A stretch of 64,000 bases of DNA from an uncultured Endozoicomonas sp. (GTDB lineage Bacteria > Pseudomonadota > Gammaproteobacteria > Pseudomonadales > Endozoicomonadaceae), in NCBI RefSeq assembly GCF_947495845.1, contig NZ_CANMAO010000007.1, positions 87,722 to 151,721 on the forward strand. The letters are read 5' to 3'. The notes under the pieces were generated by a model that made no database searches, was not told where the DNA came from, and worked only from the letters and a program-made list of their open reading frames with translations. This document shows positions 8,787 through 17,665 of the stretch, one piece after another; the stretch's first letter is position 1, and each line of letters starts with the position of its first letter. A program made the position numbers and the translations under genes.

Positions 8787-9794
8787 TTAAAGCCAGTCCG
8801 TCAACATAACACCAATGCCAATGCGATTGGTGCTGGCGTCATAATCAATCAGGCTTTCTCCATAGCCATTAAAATACTGAACATAGCCTCTGAAACGCTC
8901 GTTGATTGGAAATGACCAATTAAGCTGTACCGCGCCCTTATTATCTTTACGCAGGTTGTTTCTGAGCAGGATGCCAAGGTTGTGCTCATTGAGCTGATAA
9001 CCAAAGTGCAGTTCGCCATAGCCCATGTATTTTTCGATATTTGGATTATCATCCCCTTTTGAGCTGTTTTCTTCATTCTTATCCGATTCAGGGATTCGCC
9101 ACCAGGGTTTGAGAGCCAACACCATGTTGTCTCTGGAAAACACAAACTGGGTGTAGATTCGGTTCCAACTGCGTGAGAGATCGCCGCTCCGACCGTTGGA
9201 CTGATGAGAAATACCGGGGATGATGGCTTTCAGATCAAAACCAAACAGTTGGTAATTGGTGGGCAGCACAATAAAGGCTTCCGGTTCGTGATTGGTTTCT
9301 CGAAATGGAGCTGAGTTGCTGTTGTAAGCCTGCCACCAGGAAGTGTTGGTGTAGGCTACATAAACATCGCCATAACCGTTAAACACGCCTTCTGCCAGCG
9401 GTGCTTTAAAACTGAACTGGAACTTGATTTCAGTATTGGAGAAGTCATCCGTACTGTCTAACCCAAAGGGCGCTTCGTTCGGGGTGTCATTGTAGGAGAT
9501 TGGCAGGATGTAATTGGGTTTGTGGGGTGTGATGGCAAAACGATTACCGCGGGTTTCTTTCTCTTCCTGCACACGGTTGGCCAGAACGTTAGATCCTTCA
9601 TGGCTGCTCTCGTTGGTGTTGTCACAACGCCGTTTTATTTCGCCAATCGTCAGCGTGTTGTCGCCTTCTTTTAGCTGTCGAAGCAGGCACTCGTCTTGGG
9701 TTTCAGCCAGTGCTGACATTGAATATAAGCTCAATGCCAGAAGGGTAAGGGTGCTGCCGGATCCTCGAAGGGCTGTTTTCAAAGCTATTTTCAA
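8787..9794 (-). CDS. pldA: Outer-membrane phospholipase A (OMPLA)
   Basis: A 335-residue outer-membrane beta-barrel enzyme that hydrolyses phospholipids displaced into the outer leaflet. It has a signal peptide (ending ...SALA at about 31). The catalytic region SHQSNGRSGDLSRSWNR carries the His-Ser-Asn triad of E. coli PldA, and MGYGELHFGY and YGESLIDYDA are strongly conserved. The C-terminus ends LTDWL, with the aromatic/hydrophobic finish of barrel proteins. The loop KNEENSSKGDDN is an acidic insertion. Confidence 0.95.
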   Translation of the reverse strand: MKIALKTALRGSGSTLTLLALSLYSMSALAETQDECLLRQLKEGDNTLTIGEIKRRCDNTNESSHEGSNVLANRVQEEKETRGNRFAITPHKPNYILPISYNDTPNEAPFGLDSTDDFSNTEIKFQFSFKAPLAEGVFNGYGDVYVAYTNTSWWQAYNSNSAPFRETNHEPEAFIVLPTNYQLFGFDLKAIIPGISHQSNGRSGDLSRSWNRIYTQFVFSRDNMVLALKPWWRIPESDKNEENSSKGDDNPNIEKYMGYGELHFGYQLNEHNLGILLRNNLRKDNKGAVQLNWSFPINERFRGYVQYFNGYGESLIDYDASTNRIGIGVMLTDWL

Positions 9795-10354
9795 GAAAGT
9801 ATTCTTCCTAAGCCGTGAGTTGGAAAATGAGTTTATAACGCAATGGGACTGACTTAAAGCTCTAACCCTTGGCAGCTAAGGACTCGCCCGGAAAGAAAAT
9901 CGATTATAAAAAAGTCGTAACTATTTGGTGAAACCATTCTGTTTTCCCAATTCCCAAGGGCTACAGCGAAATAGAATAAAAGTTAATCTCCCTGCAGCCC
10001 TTGGGAATTAAGGAACTATATGGTTTCAGCAAATAGTTGCAAGAATTCAATCCAATAAACTTTCTTCCGAGCGAGCCATGAAGTAGCCAAGAGTTCTTCT
10101 CCCTTGTGGATGATTGCCGTCGCCAATGTGTGCAAACTGAAAGTGATGACCTCAAATTTTTCCATAACAGCTACACCAAGTGCAGAGTTCGGGATTTGCC
10201 TCCCATGAAAACAGGAGGAATCTATGTATCAGGCGTCTTCTGGCTACAGGGATACGGTGTGATGAGTGTGGTAGTTTTGGGCGTGGGAACTTTTTTGATG
10301 AACGATGATCCTTATTTAGGTAGTTTCTGAATTTAGAGAAGGATATTGACTCCA
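9795..10354. other. Long non-coding stretch before the ankyrin-type gene
   Basis: These 560 bases hold the pldA promoter side, the 124-bp palindromic element at 9917-10040, and the leader of the ankyrin-type gene. Short open frames on both strands lack ribosome-binding sites and recognisable sequence. AGAGAAGGA at 10335-10343 is the ribosome-binding site of the next gene. Confidence 0.5.
9917..10040. repeat. 124-bp imperfect palindromic element
   Basis: The left arm (9917-9966) and right arm (9992-10040) are reverse complements with a few mismatches; both contain ATTCCCAAGGGCT. They would fold into one long hairpin with a loop of about 25 bases. A related string, TTCCCAAGGGCTA, occurs at about 49349. 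Probably a MITE-like or REP-type dispersed repeat. Confidence 0.65.
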
Positions 10355-12028
10355 ATGACTCCACTACAGCCGTCAAATCGCTATGGTTCAACATTGGACA
10401 ATTCGAATTCTATAGGGCCGGCAGAAAACGCTGCGGTAAGTGCTTTGGGCGCTTGCGACCATAAGCGCGAAGATTCGAAGCCCTGGAAAGGCCGGTTCGT
10501 TCGACATAAGTTTTCTTATAGTGGACCTGTATTTAAAAAGGCCTATTGTAATTATAAATGTCAGTCTTTGAGTACAGAGGTTGCTCCTTCGGTGAAAACA
10601 CATGAAGGGTGTAATCCTTTGCATGAAACGGTGTTGCGAAGAGACATGCAGAAAGTTGAAGAACTGACCGCATCAGATTCTCAGGATATAAATTGTATAA
10701 CTGGTCGAATTGTAGACCATTTCAGACCTGGCAATACCTACCTGGGATCTGAGATGACGCCATTGCAGCTCATTATCTACTATGGTGATGATGCGTTATT
10801 AGACGTGTTTTTGTCAGCAGCGAAAAAAGTAGGAAAAGAGGTTAACTTCGATCACAAGTTTTACAGCTATCAGGTAGGAGGTGGTAGGTATAATACAGCT
10901 CTTGCCATGGTCGCAAAAAACAAAGATTACGATATGATTCAAACCCTTGTATCGAATGGCTTTGACCTTTCCGGGGCGTTGGTGGCCATGTCAGACGAGT
11001 TCGATTTGTGGGGGGAGTCGGGCTTTATAGCGGCGCTATTTAATAGCGGCATTTTGCCGGGTCAAATGGTAGATGATGTTCCTCTTCTTTTAAAGGTTGC
11101 TCGCTCTTGCAAGGAGGGGATACCTGCTGATTGTCTGAGGCTGTTCTACGAAACAGCAAAAGAAAAGGATGCCTTGGAAGCAGTGTTTATTAGGAATAGA
11201 GACAAAGATAAATCACAAAATACCTTTGAATATTATGCGGCCCAAAAAAATGAGACGGGACTAACCAAGTTGCTGAGTTTTCTGGAAACAGAAAATGTCG
11301 ATTTTTTGAGCAAGTGTCTCAATTCTACGGATGATCAAGGCCAAACACTGCTACACCTTCTTTGCCGGAATTTTCACTATAGCTGGCCATATCAAAAACA
11401 TGACCCTGCAGAGCTTTCTGAAACGGTAAGAATGACGGCCAGACTCCTCTTATACGAGGAGTTCAGTACTGATTTAATCTTGAAAAAAACGGAATACGGT
11501 TCAACAGCGATTGATCTTTTACATGGAAATTGTGAGAAGGAGTACGCAGGGAATTATGTATTTCCTGAAGATCACCAGATACAGATGGTTAGAATGATTG
11601 CCCCACCCCATGAAGAAGCTGTGAATTTGTGTAATAAGGCAGTGGGAATATGTACTGAATTATTAGCAGAAAATGATGAACAAGCCCAGACTATAAGTGT
11701 GGCCAAGAACAAGCTTAAAGAAATCGGTGAATCTTTTAAGTTAAGAGTACCCATTGTCAGGAAACATGTGTGTAGCAATATTTTATTTGCCCCTGTGCTT
11801 AAGGAGGCAGATGGATCTGAGGGATTCAGGCTGATGGGAATGCATCACAATGTGTTCATTGCGTTAGCAGGATTATCTAGTGCTTTGCCTAAAAAACATG
11901 CGGAAAAAATAACCGTTATCAAGAGTGCAGCAGAGGATCTTGTTCTCCAAATAGATGAATTTGAACAGCAGTTTGGGTGCCCTGAAGATAGCCTTGACTC
12001 AGGTTCCTCTGGCTTTGGAACAGGGTAA
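10355..12028 (+). CDS. Ankyrin-repeat-type protein, possible effector
   Basis: A 557-residue protein without signal peptide or membrane segment. Degenerate ankyrin-like units are seen: NPLHETVLRRDMQKVEEL (about 88-105), MTPLQLIIYYGDDALLDVFL, NTALAMVAKNKDYDMIQTLV and GQTLLHLLCRN (about 330-340). The C-terminal third is helical and lacks repeats. AGAAGGA suits ATG 10355 (11 bases) better than the in-frame TTG 10346. The gene is A+T-richer than its neighbours. Ankyrin proteins of host-associated bacteria are often host-directed, but no secretion signal is visible, so that role is inference. Confidence 0.65.
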   Translation: MTPLQPSNRYGSTLDNSNSIGPAENAAVSALGACDHKREDSKPWKGRFVRHKFSYSGPVFKKAYCNYKCQSLSTEVAPSVKTHEGCNPLHETVLRRDMQKVEELTASDSQDINCITGRIVDHFRPGNTYLGSEMTPLQLIIYYGDDALLDVFLSAAKKVGKEVNFDHKFYSYQVGGGRYNTALAMVAKNKDYDMIQTLVSNGFDLSGALVAMSDEFDLWGESGFIAALFNSGILPGQMVDDVPLLLKVARSCKEGIPADCLRLFYETAKEKDALEAVFIRNRDKDKSQNTFEYYAAQKNETGLTKLLSFLETENVDFLSKCLNSTDDQGQTLLHLLCRNFHYSWPYQKHDPAELSETVRMTARLLLYEEFSTDLILKKTEYGSTAIDLLHGNCEKEYAGNYVFPEDHQIQMVRMIAPPHEEAVNLCNKAVGICTELLAENDEQAQTISVAKNKLKEIGESFKLRVPIVRKHVCSNILFAPVLKEADGSEGFRLMGMHHNVFIALAGLSSALPKKHAEKITVIKSAAEDLVLQIDEFEQQFGCPEDSLDSGSSGFGTG

Positions 12029-12188
12029 TGAACAGAAACGATGGCTGAGGGTTTGGTTATGTACAGCGCTGTACGAAAGAAATATGGCTGTATAAGCGCA
12101 AAGTAAAGTGCATCCAAGCCCAATAGCCTATAACGATGTTATGGCTTGATTATCAAGGGACAGGCTATGGATTTCCAGCTTAGGCTTT

Positions 12189-12608
12189 TTAGCCTGAAAA
12201 AACATGCATTGGCGAAACGTGCAGATGGTTGATTAGCCAACGATCCTTCTGGTTTGTGAAGAGGTGAGTAGCTCGCAGGGATTGATCTTCAAAAACCACT
12301 TCATCCTCAATCTGGCGCTGGGTCGAGAGTACCCAAAGGCTGGTAGAAAGGATTTGTTGCTGGTTGGCGAAGAGTTTCTCAACTCGGAAGTTCACCGAAT
12401 CAATATCGAACTGATCAAATAGCTCTTGATAGTGCAGGCTTAGTTGTTCGGCGGTCGTCAGTGTCTCGCCTTCTGAATGCCAGACGAGCAGGTCCGGCTC
12501 CCGGGCATAATGTTCAAGTAATGCGCTCAGGTCTTTGCTGCAGTAATTCTGAGCCATCTCAGAGAAGCATTGATCAACGAAGGTGCTTGCCAGATCAAGG
12601 TCAGCCAT
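12189..12608 (-). CDS. SnoaL-like / DUF4440 (NTF2-fold) protein
   Basis: A 139-residue cytoplasmic protein with the NTF2-like cone fold. Its pattern is an N-terminal helix, YAREPDLLVWHSEGE, a middle helix ELFDQFD, and the closing strands LRATHLFTNQKDRWLINHLHVS. Such domains bind small molecules or catalyse isomerase or hydrolase-type steps; the substrate cannot be read. It stands alone. Confidence 0.72.
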   Translation of the reverse strand: MADLDLASTFVDQCFSEMAQNYCSKDLSALLEHYAREPDLLVWHSEGETLTTAEQLSLHYQELFDQFDIDSVNFRVEKLFANQQQILSTSLWVLSTQRQIEDEVVFEDQSLRATHLFTNQKDRWLINHLHVSPMHVFSG

Positions 12609-12784
12609 GCCGATTCTTACCTATTCAATCCTGAAGACTCGTTAATCATAGTCTTCTTACCTGAACTATGTCCTGTCATTCAGTATCAGGGTTCCAGTTA
12701 TTCAAGCCATCAATTCATGATCACTTGCTACACTGCGGATATAAGTAATTGAGCAAATGATCTGCATGATTTGGGAAGAGTGAT

Positions 12785-13447
12785 GTGAGATACCAGCATT
12801 TTGAAAAAAATACTCAGGGAAGGGACTTTGTCATAGGTGACCTCCACGGGATGTATGATCTATTAATGGAGGCATTGGCAGCGGTCAGTTTTGATCCGTC
12901 AAAAGATCGATGCTTCAGTTGTGGTGATTTGATTGACCGGGGGCCTGATTCGGAAAAATGTCTGGGTTTGATCGATGAACCCTGGTTTTTTCCAGTGCGG
13001 GGAAATCATGAGCAGTGCATGATTGATACAACCCTGAGACCTTCATCCCACCTTATTGCCCAATGGGTGACCTGCGGTGGGCGATGGCACATGAGAGTGT
13101 CTCAGGAGCAGATGGTACGTTACACAGAAAAAGCGGCATTATTACCGGTGCTGATTTCCATCGACATGCCCAGTGGACAGAAAGTTGCCATTTGCCATGC
13201 AGAATACCCATTGCCTTCCTGGGACCCTGAAAAAGCAGTCAATGATGTAGAACTGCTCAGAGCCATGCAGTGGTCCAGAGAAAAAATAGAATCCGATAAC
13301 GATTCCATCGTAGAAGGAATTGACCATATCTTTTGCGGCCATACCATTGTCGATCAGGTGGAGACGTTGGGAAATACTCACTTTATCGATACCGGTGGTT
13401 TTGAAAGCCGCAACCTCACCATGATTGAACTGACCAGCCTGGTTTAA
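12785..13447 (+). CDS. Serine/threonine protein phosphatase (PrpA/lambda NinI type)
   Basis: A 220-residue metallophosphatase of the PPP family. The signature motifs are all present: GDLHG (about 18-22), GDLIDRG (46-52), GNHE (71-74), and a late GHTIVD with its metal-binding His. The start is GTG 12785, preceded by GGGAAGAG. Bacterial relatives dephosphorylate protein Ser/Thr/Tyr residues, and PrpA/B act in misfolded-protein signalling. No cognate kinase is nearby. Confidence 0.87.
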   Translation: MRYQHFEKNTQGRDFVIGDLHGMYDLLMEALAAVSFDPSKDRCFSCGDLIDRGPDSEKCLGLIDEPWFFPVRGNHEQCMIDTTLRPSSHLIAQWVTCGGRWHMRVSQEQMVRYTEKAALLPVLISIDMPSGQKVAICHAEYPLPSWDPEKAVNDVELLRAMQWSREKIESDNDSIVEGIDHIFCGHTIVDQVETLGNTHFIDTGGFESRNLTMIELTSLV

Positions 13448-13473
13448 AGGCTGATCAGTTTTCCCAGATTATC

Positions 13474-14790
13474 TTAAATAGCCACACCCATCGGTTCTTG
13501 CCAATTGATCAGACTGGCCGGCCTGTTAATACGAAACGTTTCTTTCCCAGTGAGATCATTAATGATGGTTGCAGAGCGCCAGGCCGCCAGACTTAATTGA
13601 GGTTCAGCAATACCATGGCTGTGAAGGCCGGCATTGACGGCATAAATTCTCCGGTCATCAGGGCCATTCCATTTCACTTTGAAACTGGACGAGAGCTGGA
13701 AGCGATCAAGGGAATCCAAATTCAGCAAGGGGCGAATGGGTTCAAGGTATTGTGGCAGGTTGTTTTGAAACCCTGTGCAGAGAATCACCACATCAGCAAT
13801 CACTCTCTCACCATTCGATGACAGCGCGTTATTCAGCCGAAGTTCATAATGGCCTGACTCGTTGCAGGACATATCGGTCAGCGTTCGATCCGGGAGTAAT
13901 TGCCAATCTACTTCGTCCTGATGTAAATAGGTGCGATCATAGAGTTCCCGGTAAAGCTCTAATAGATAGTCCGGTGTAATGCCATCACTGGCCAGTTTCT
14001 GATAGCTGACAATGGTCTCCTTTTTATGGTCAGGGAGATTTAAAAACTGATTAACGTAGTCGGGGGTGAAATATTCGTTGGTAAATGGGCTGTCATCCAA
14101 TGGTTCGAAACTGGCCCTGCGGGAAACCCACTGAACCTGAGCAGCTTTACCCCATTGGCCTCGCAGGCTATTAAGAAATACTTCTGCACCGGTTTGGCCT
14201 CCACCAATCACCGAGACTTTTTTTCCTGCAAGGTTTATTTCGCTTGTCATCAGGCTGCTGGCATGAAAACAGTGCACACCTAGAAATGGCGTTGCGCATT
14301 CTGGAACATAGGGCATTTTTCCAGTGCCAAGGCACAGGTTTCGTGCTTTATAAACCCTGTCGTTGGTTTTGAGAACAAAGTGATTATCAGAAAAATTCAC
14401 TTCTCTGATCTCGGTATCAAATTGCACAGAATCCAGATTGTCGGAAACCCAGCGAAGATACTCAACAAACTCTGTACGACTGATGACCATTTTTTCTGTC
14501 GATAAAAACGAGTAGAACCGCCCTTGATTGACCAGAAAAGAAAGAAACGACCATGGGCTGGTAGGTTGTACGGCGGTAACCAAGTCTTTCAGGCAAGATG
14601 TCTGCATATGAGCACCGGGCAGCATCAATCCCGGATGCCAGCCAAAAGCAGTTTGCTTTTCAAAGAATCGGGTTGCAACATCCGGCTGACTGTCCAGCAG
14701 GGCAGCCAGGCTCATATTGAACGGGCCAACGCCGAGACCGGCTAAATCGAGGGTTTCGGTATCAGCAGTATTGATCTTTGCAAATTTCAT
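13474..14790 (-). CDS. iucD: L-lysine N6-monooxygenase, siderophore biosynthesis
   Basis: FAD- and NADPH-dependent enzyme that hydroxylates the side-chain amine of lysine, the first committed step to the hydroxamate arms. It has 438 residues, with the FAD-binding GLGVGPFN at 18-25, the NADPH-binding GGGQTG near 196-201 and the C-terminal ATGxxxxxP-like CTGFQNNLP. It is last of four leftward genes in the order iucA-iucB-iucC-iucD and its ATG overlaps the iucC stop by four bases. Ornithine hydroxylases are close relatives, but the gene order points to lysine. Confidence 0.9.
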   Translation of the reverse strand: MKFAKINTADTETLDLAGLGVGPFNMSLAALLDSQPDVATRFFEKQTAFGWHPGLMLPGAHMQTSCLKDLVTAVQPTSPWSFLSFLVNQGRFYSFLSTEKMVISRTEFVEYLRWVSDNLDSVQFDTEIREVNFSDNHFVLKTNDRVYKARNLCLGTGKMPYVPECATPFLGVHCFHASSLMTSEINLAGKKVSVIGGGQTGAEVFLNSLRGQWGKAAQVQWVSRRASFEPLDDSPFTNEYFTPDYVNQFLNLPDHKKETIVSYQKLASDGITPDYLLELYRELYDRTYLHQDEVDWQLLPDRTLTDMSCNESGHYELRLNNALSSNGERVIADVVILCTGFQNNLPQYLEPIRPLLNLDSLDRFQLSSSFKVKWNGPDDRRIYAVNAGLHSHGIAEPQLSLAAWRSATIINDLTGKETFRINRPASLINWQEPMGVAI

Positions 14791-16589
14791 CGTTCTTCCT
14801 TGAGTGTGGTAGCCAGAGGGTTTTTCAAAGGAGAGCCTAATTCAGGAAGCGGGCGCTCCTGTGCGTCTCCATAGCCAAGCTTGAACCGGACTCTATTAAG
14901 ACAGACTCGAGCCATTTCTGGTTGAAACAGGTCAAAGAGTGCAAAACGTGTTTGCAGCTCTGGATGTGCCTTCATATAAGACTGCAGTTGCCTACCCAGA
15001 AGCTGATAAAAGCGGGCTTCAGAAAAGCCCTTTTCTGCCAGACAGGTAGAGATAAAGCGAAGAACCGTGACAAAGTGACCGGTTTGCAAATCGTGGATCA
15101 GGTATTCCGCCGGCAAGCGAGTGGTGACCGATTGAGCGTAGGTACTTAAGCTGCTCAGCTCCGGAAAGTCTTGATCTATCAAGCGCAAATCGCCTTGAAA
15201 ATCTTTCAAAGCAACCCTCGCAGGTTGGTCATTCTCCAGCACCAGAGTGACATTTTGCCCATGAGCCACTAACCCGATACCGTACTTGCACAACAGGTGA
15301 TAGAGCGGAGTAACGACCACATCAAACATTTTGGCCAGCCACTGTTCAGTGGTCAGTCCGGAGCGATGAATGTATTCACAGATCAATGGATAGTTGAACC
15401 CATCACGCTGAAACAATGTGGCCATCAAAATGGCGTTTTCAGATGGATGAATTTTGTCGTGTACACTGTCCCGCCAGATACAACCGAGCATTTCGTGATA
15501 ACGATAGGGTGCATCGTCAATCTGTTCAAAAGCGTGGTGCGGGTAAAAGGCGCCTGCAGGCTCTTCAAGAATAATGGTTTTCCGACTGGCCAGTGTCGGA
15601 TCGGATTTGACGATATCCGCCAACCAGCGTGAAATGATCGGCCCCGCATGGATGTACTTACCCGGAATGCCCCGATAGCAGGACGTATTCAGAATGGAGA
15701 GCGGCAGTTTAATATTCAGCTGTTCAGGGCGTTTTCTATTGGACAGTGTGCGTAGAGATTGCTGAGGCAGCATCGGGTCACCGAATACACCAAGGTGAAT
15801 GATACGTCGGGCGGCCACTTCGCTGGCAAACATAGTCACCAGTCGGTTACGCCATTGCCAGGGATGCACTGGCATCATGAAATAGTCGGACAACGAAACG
15901 TTCAACCGTTGGCAGGTTTCCAATAGACGCAGTTTTTCATCGGAATCCAAAACCGCATCAAGAAGTTGATGGTCTGATAGGTCATCCGCAGTGGACAACT
16001 GACAGTGCTGTCGGGAAGCCGCAAGCCATTCAAGCTGAATATCTGGAAGAAACTCCGTGGCGAAGGCTTGATGATCATCCTGACCCCAGCCCATTCGTCC
16101 CTTACTCACGGTGACTTTGGGGTGGCCATCCAAATAGCATTGCAATTCGTCGTCTACCAACTCTACAAGCTCGGCAGCGGTTTTTTGCTGATAATTACTC
16201 TGAACTCTTACTTCGGCCATAAGTGTGTTGGCTAACTCTTCCAGGAAGTTGGCCAGCGTCGCAGAGGTCATTTGCAGTTCTGTTTGTGCATCGATAAAAA
16301 ACTGACTGACGTCTGGTGAATGTTGAATCTGTCCACTGATTCCTGTTCTGATAATGGATGCTGAATCAATGATCAGCTGATCCCAGATACTGCGCCAGGC
16401 ATGGAAGTCATAACGGATACCACTGGCAAGTTTCAGCTGAAAACCACCACACCCAGTCTCTACAGGGTTGATGGCTTCTTCCCAACTTAGCTCGCTCAGT
16501 GTTTTGGCCAGTAGTCGTTTATTCACCTGTTCCCGAAGTGCGCTCTCATTCAGGGAGGCTGACTCGGGCAGAGTCACCATTTGATTCAT
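14787..16589 (-). CDS. iucC: NIS siderophore synthetase, IucC type
   Basis: A 600-residue ATP-dependent NRPS-independent siderophore synthetase that, in aerobactin assembly, joins the second N-acyl-N-hydroxylysine to citrate. Landmarks are GHPKVTVSKGRMGWG (ATP-binding entry motif), MPVHPWQWRN, LSILNTSCYRGIPGK and VALKDFQGDLRL. It overlaps both neighbours by four bases, implying translational coupling. It fits IucC better than IucA because of the KGRMGWG segment and long C-terminus. Confidence 0.9.
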   Translation of the reverse strand: MNQMVTLPESASLNESALREQVNKRLLAKTLSELSWEEAINPVETGCGGFQLKLASGIRYDFHAWRSIWDQLIIDSASIIRTGISGQIQHSPDVSQFFIDAQTELQMTSATLANFLEELANTLMAEVRVQSNYQQKTAAELVELVDDELQCYLDGHPKVTVSKGRMGWGQDDHQAFATEFLPDIQLEWLAASRQHCQLSTADDLSDHQLLDAVLDSDEKLRLLETCQRLNVSLSDYFMMPVHPWQWRNRLVTMFASEVAARRIIHLGVFGDPMLPQQSLRTLSNRKRPEQLNIKLPLSILNTSCYRGIPGKYIHAGPIISRWLADIVKSDPTLASRKTIILEEPAGAFYPHHAFEQIDDAPYRYHEMLGCIWRDSVHDKIHPSENAILMATLFQRDGFNYPLICEYIHRSGLTTEQWLAKMFDVVVTPLYHLLCKYGIGLVAHGQNVTLVLENDQPARVALKDFQGDLRLIDQDFPELSSLSTYAQSVTTRLPAEYLIHDLQTGHFVTVLRFISTCLAEKGFSEARFYQLLGRQLQSYMKAHPELQTRFALFDLFQPEMARVCLNRVRFKLGYGDAQERPLPELGSPLKNPLATTLKEER

Positions 16590-17602
16590 AGCCGAACCTC
16601 CTGAAAAAACGAACGTCGATAGCCGTTAACCAACGCTGACCGTTTATGCGGGAAATCAAACTCTTTTACGAAAGACCAGCCAGCGTGAGCCAGTAATTTG
16701 AGCAGCCTTTTATTGTCCGCTCTTGGTTCACCAACCAATCTCGCAGTTCGCGGGTCATCCAGATAAAGAAAGTGGGTGATGGACTTCATCCAGCTGCTGG
16801 AAAAGCGCGGTCCAAGAAATTCAGGATTACCAACCAGTAAATGGAAGCCTCGGTCCCATGGCTGGCAGTCATAATAGGGCGCTATGCGATCTTCCATTGC
16901 CCAGTAAACTTCAAAATAGCCAAAAGGTTCGCCATTAAATGAGCCAATCAAGGGCCAGGTTTTGCCACTGTCTAATAAAGTAGTGAGATATTCTTGAAGC
17001 TCGGAACGACTCTGTGCCATCTCCCAAAACTCAGCCACTCGTGGTTGATTCATCCACTGATGAAAGAGATCCAGATCGTGTTCAGGGTCTATGGTTCGGA
17101 AGCTAATGGTGACATCGTTCTGATAATCATAACGCTCATAGACGACGCCAGATGGTTGCTGCTGGCGAATCGGGTGTTCTACACCGTGTTCGTTTTCAGT
17201 CCAGATTTCCGTTGGAAAGTTATTGTTGCTTGCCCAGTGCCATAAGATACGGTTCTGATATAGACCCGCCCGAAGATTCAGCGCTTTACTGTCTTGAGTG
17301 ATCGCCTGAATTAATTGATTGTCTGGTAATCGGTGAATCAATTCTGACGACAGAGTGATGTTGTTCAGCTCTTGATTGTGTGTATATAGATAATCCAGTG
17401 CTGCTGCAATCCAGTGATTTGGAATACTGTCGAGGAGGTCTGACGGATTTTCTGGAGACAGTTGAATTCCGTTCTGCTCACTGATCTTGAGCAGTAACGA
17501 TAAATTATTGTCATTCACTAAAAGGGAGTTGGAAGACAAAGGTTGCAGTGCTATGCCTTTGTTTAGCGCATCCGGTAAAATAATTGGCGATACAGTGTTC
17601 AT
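16586..17602 (-). CDS. iucB: N6-hydroxylysine O-acetyltransferase
   Basis: A 338-residue GNAT-family enzyme. In aerobactin synthesis IucB acetylates N6-hydroxylysine to the hydroxamate. The C-terminal half (about 170-338) is the catalytic domain: DLFHQWMNQPRVAEFWE, then GYFEVYWAMEDR, then DRGFHLLVGNPEFLG, and ARLVGEPRADNKR which contacts acyl-CoA in relatives. The N-terminal half is the non-catalytic extension found in IucB/RhbD proteins. It overlaps iucC by four bases. Confidence 0.88.
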   Translation of the reverse strand: MNTVSPIILPDALNKGIALQPLSSNSLLVNDNNLSLLLKISEQNGIQLSPENPSDLLDSIPNHWIAAALDYLYTHNQELNNITLSSELIHRLPDNQLIQAITQDSKALNLRAGLYQNRILWHWASNNNFPTEIWTENEHGVEHPIRQQQPSGVVYERYDYQNDVTISFRTIDPEHDLDLFHQWMNQPRVAEFWEMAQSRSELQEYLTTLLDSGKTWPLIGSFNGEPFGYFEVYWAMEDRIAPYYDCQPWDRGFHLLVGNPEFLGPRFSSSWMKSITHFLYLDDPRTARLVGEPRADNKRLLKLLAHAGWSFVKEFDFPHKRSALVNGYRRSFFQEVRL

Positions 17603-17665
17603 AGCTTTCCCTGAGTCTTTATTCTGAGCATTTGTTCTGAGGTTGTCATGATTGGTTGAACAGGG

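Noticed and set aside
10106..10330. 74-codon rightward frame
   Set aside because: No family-like sequence or ribosome-binding site; adjacent to a palindromic element and gene leader.
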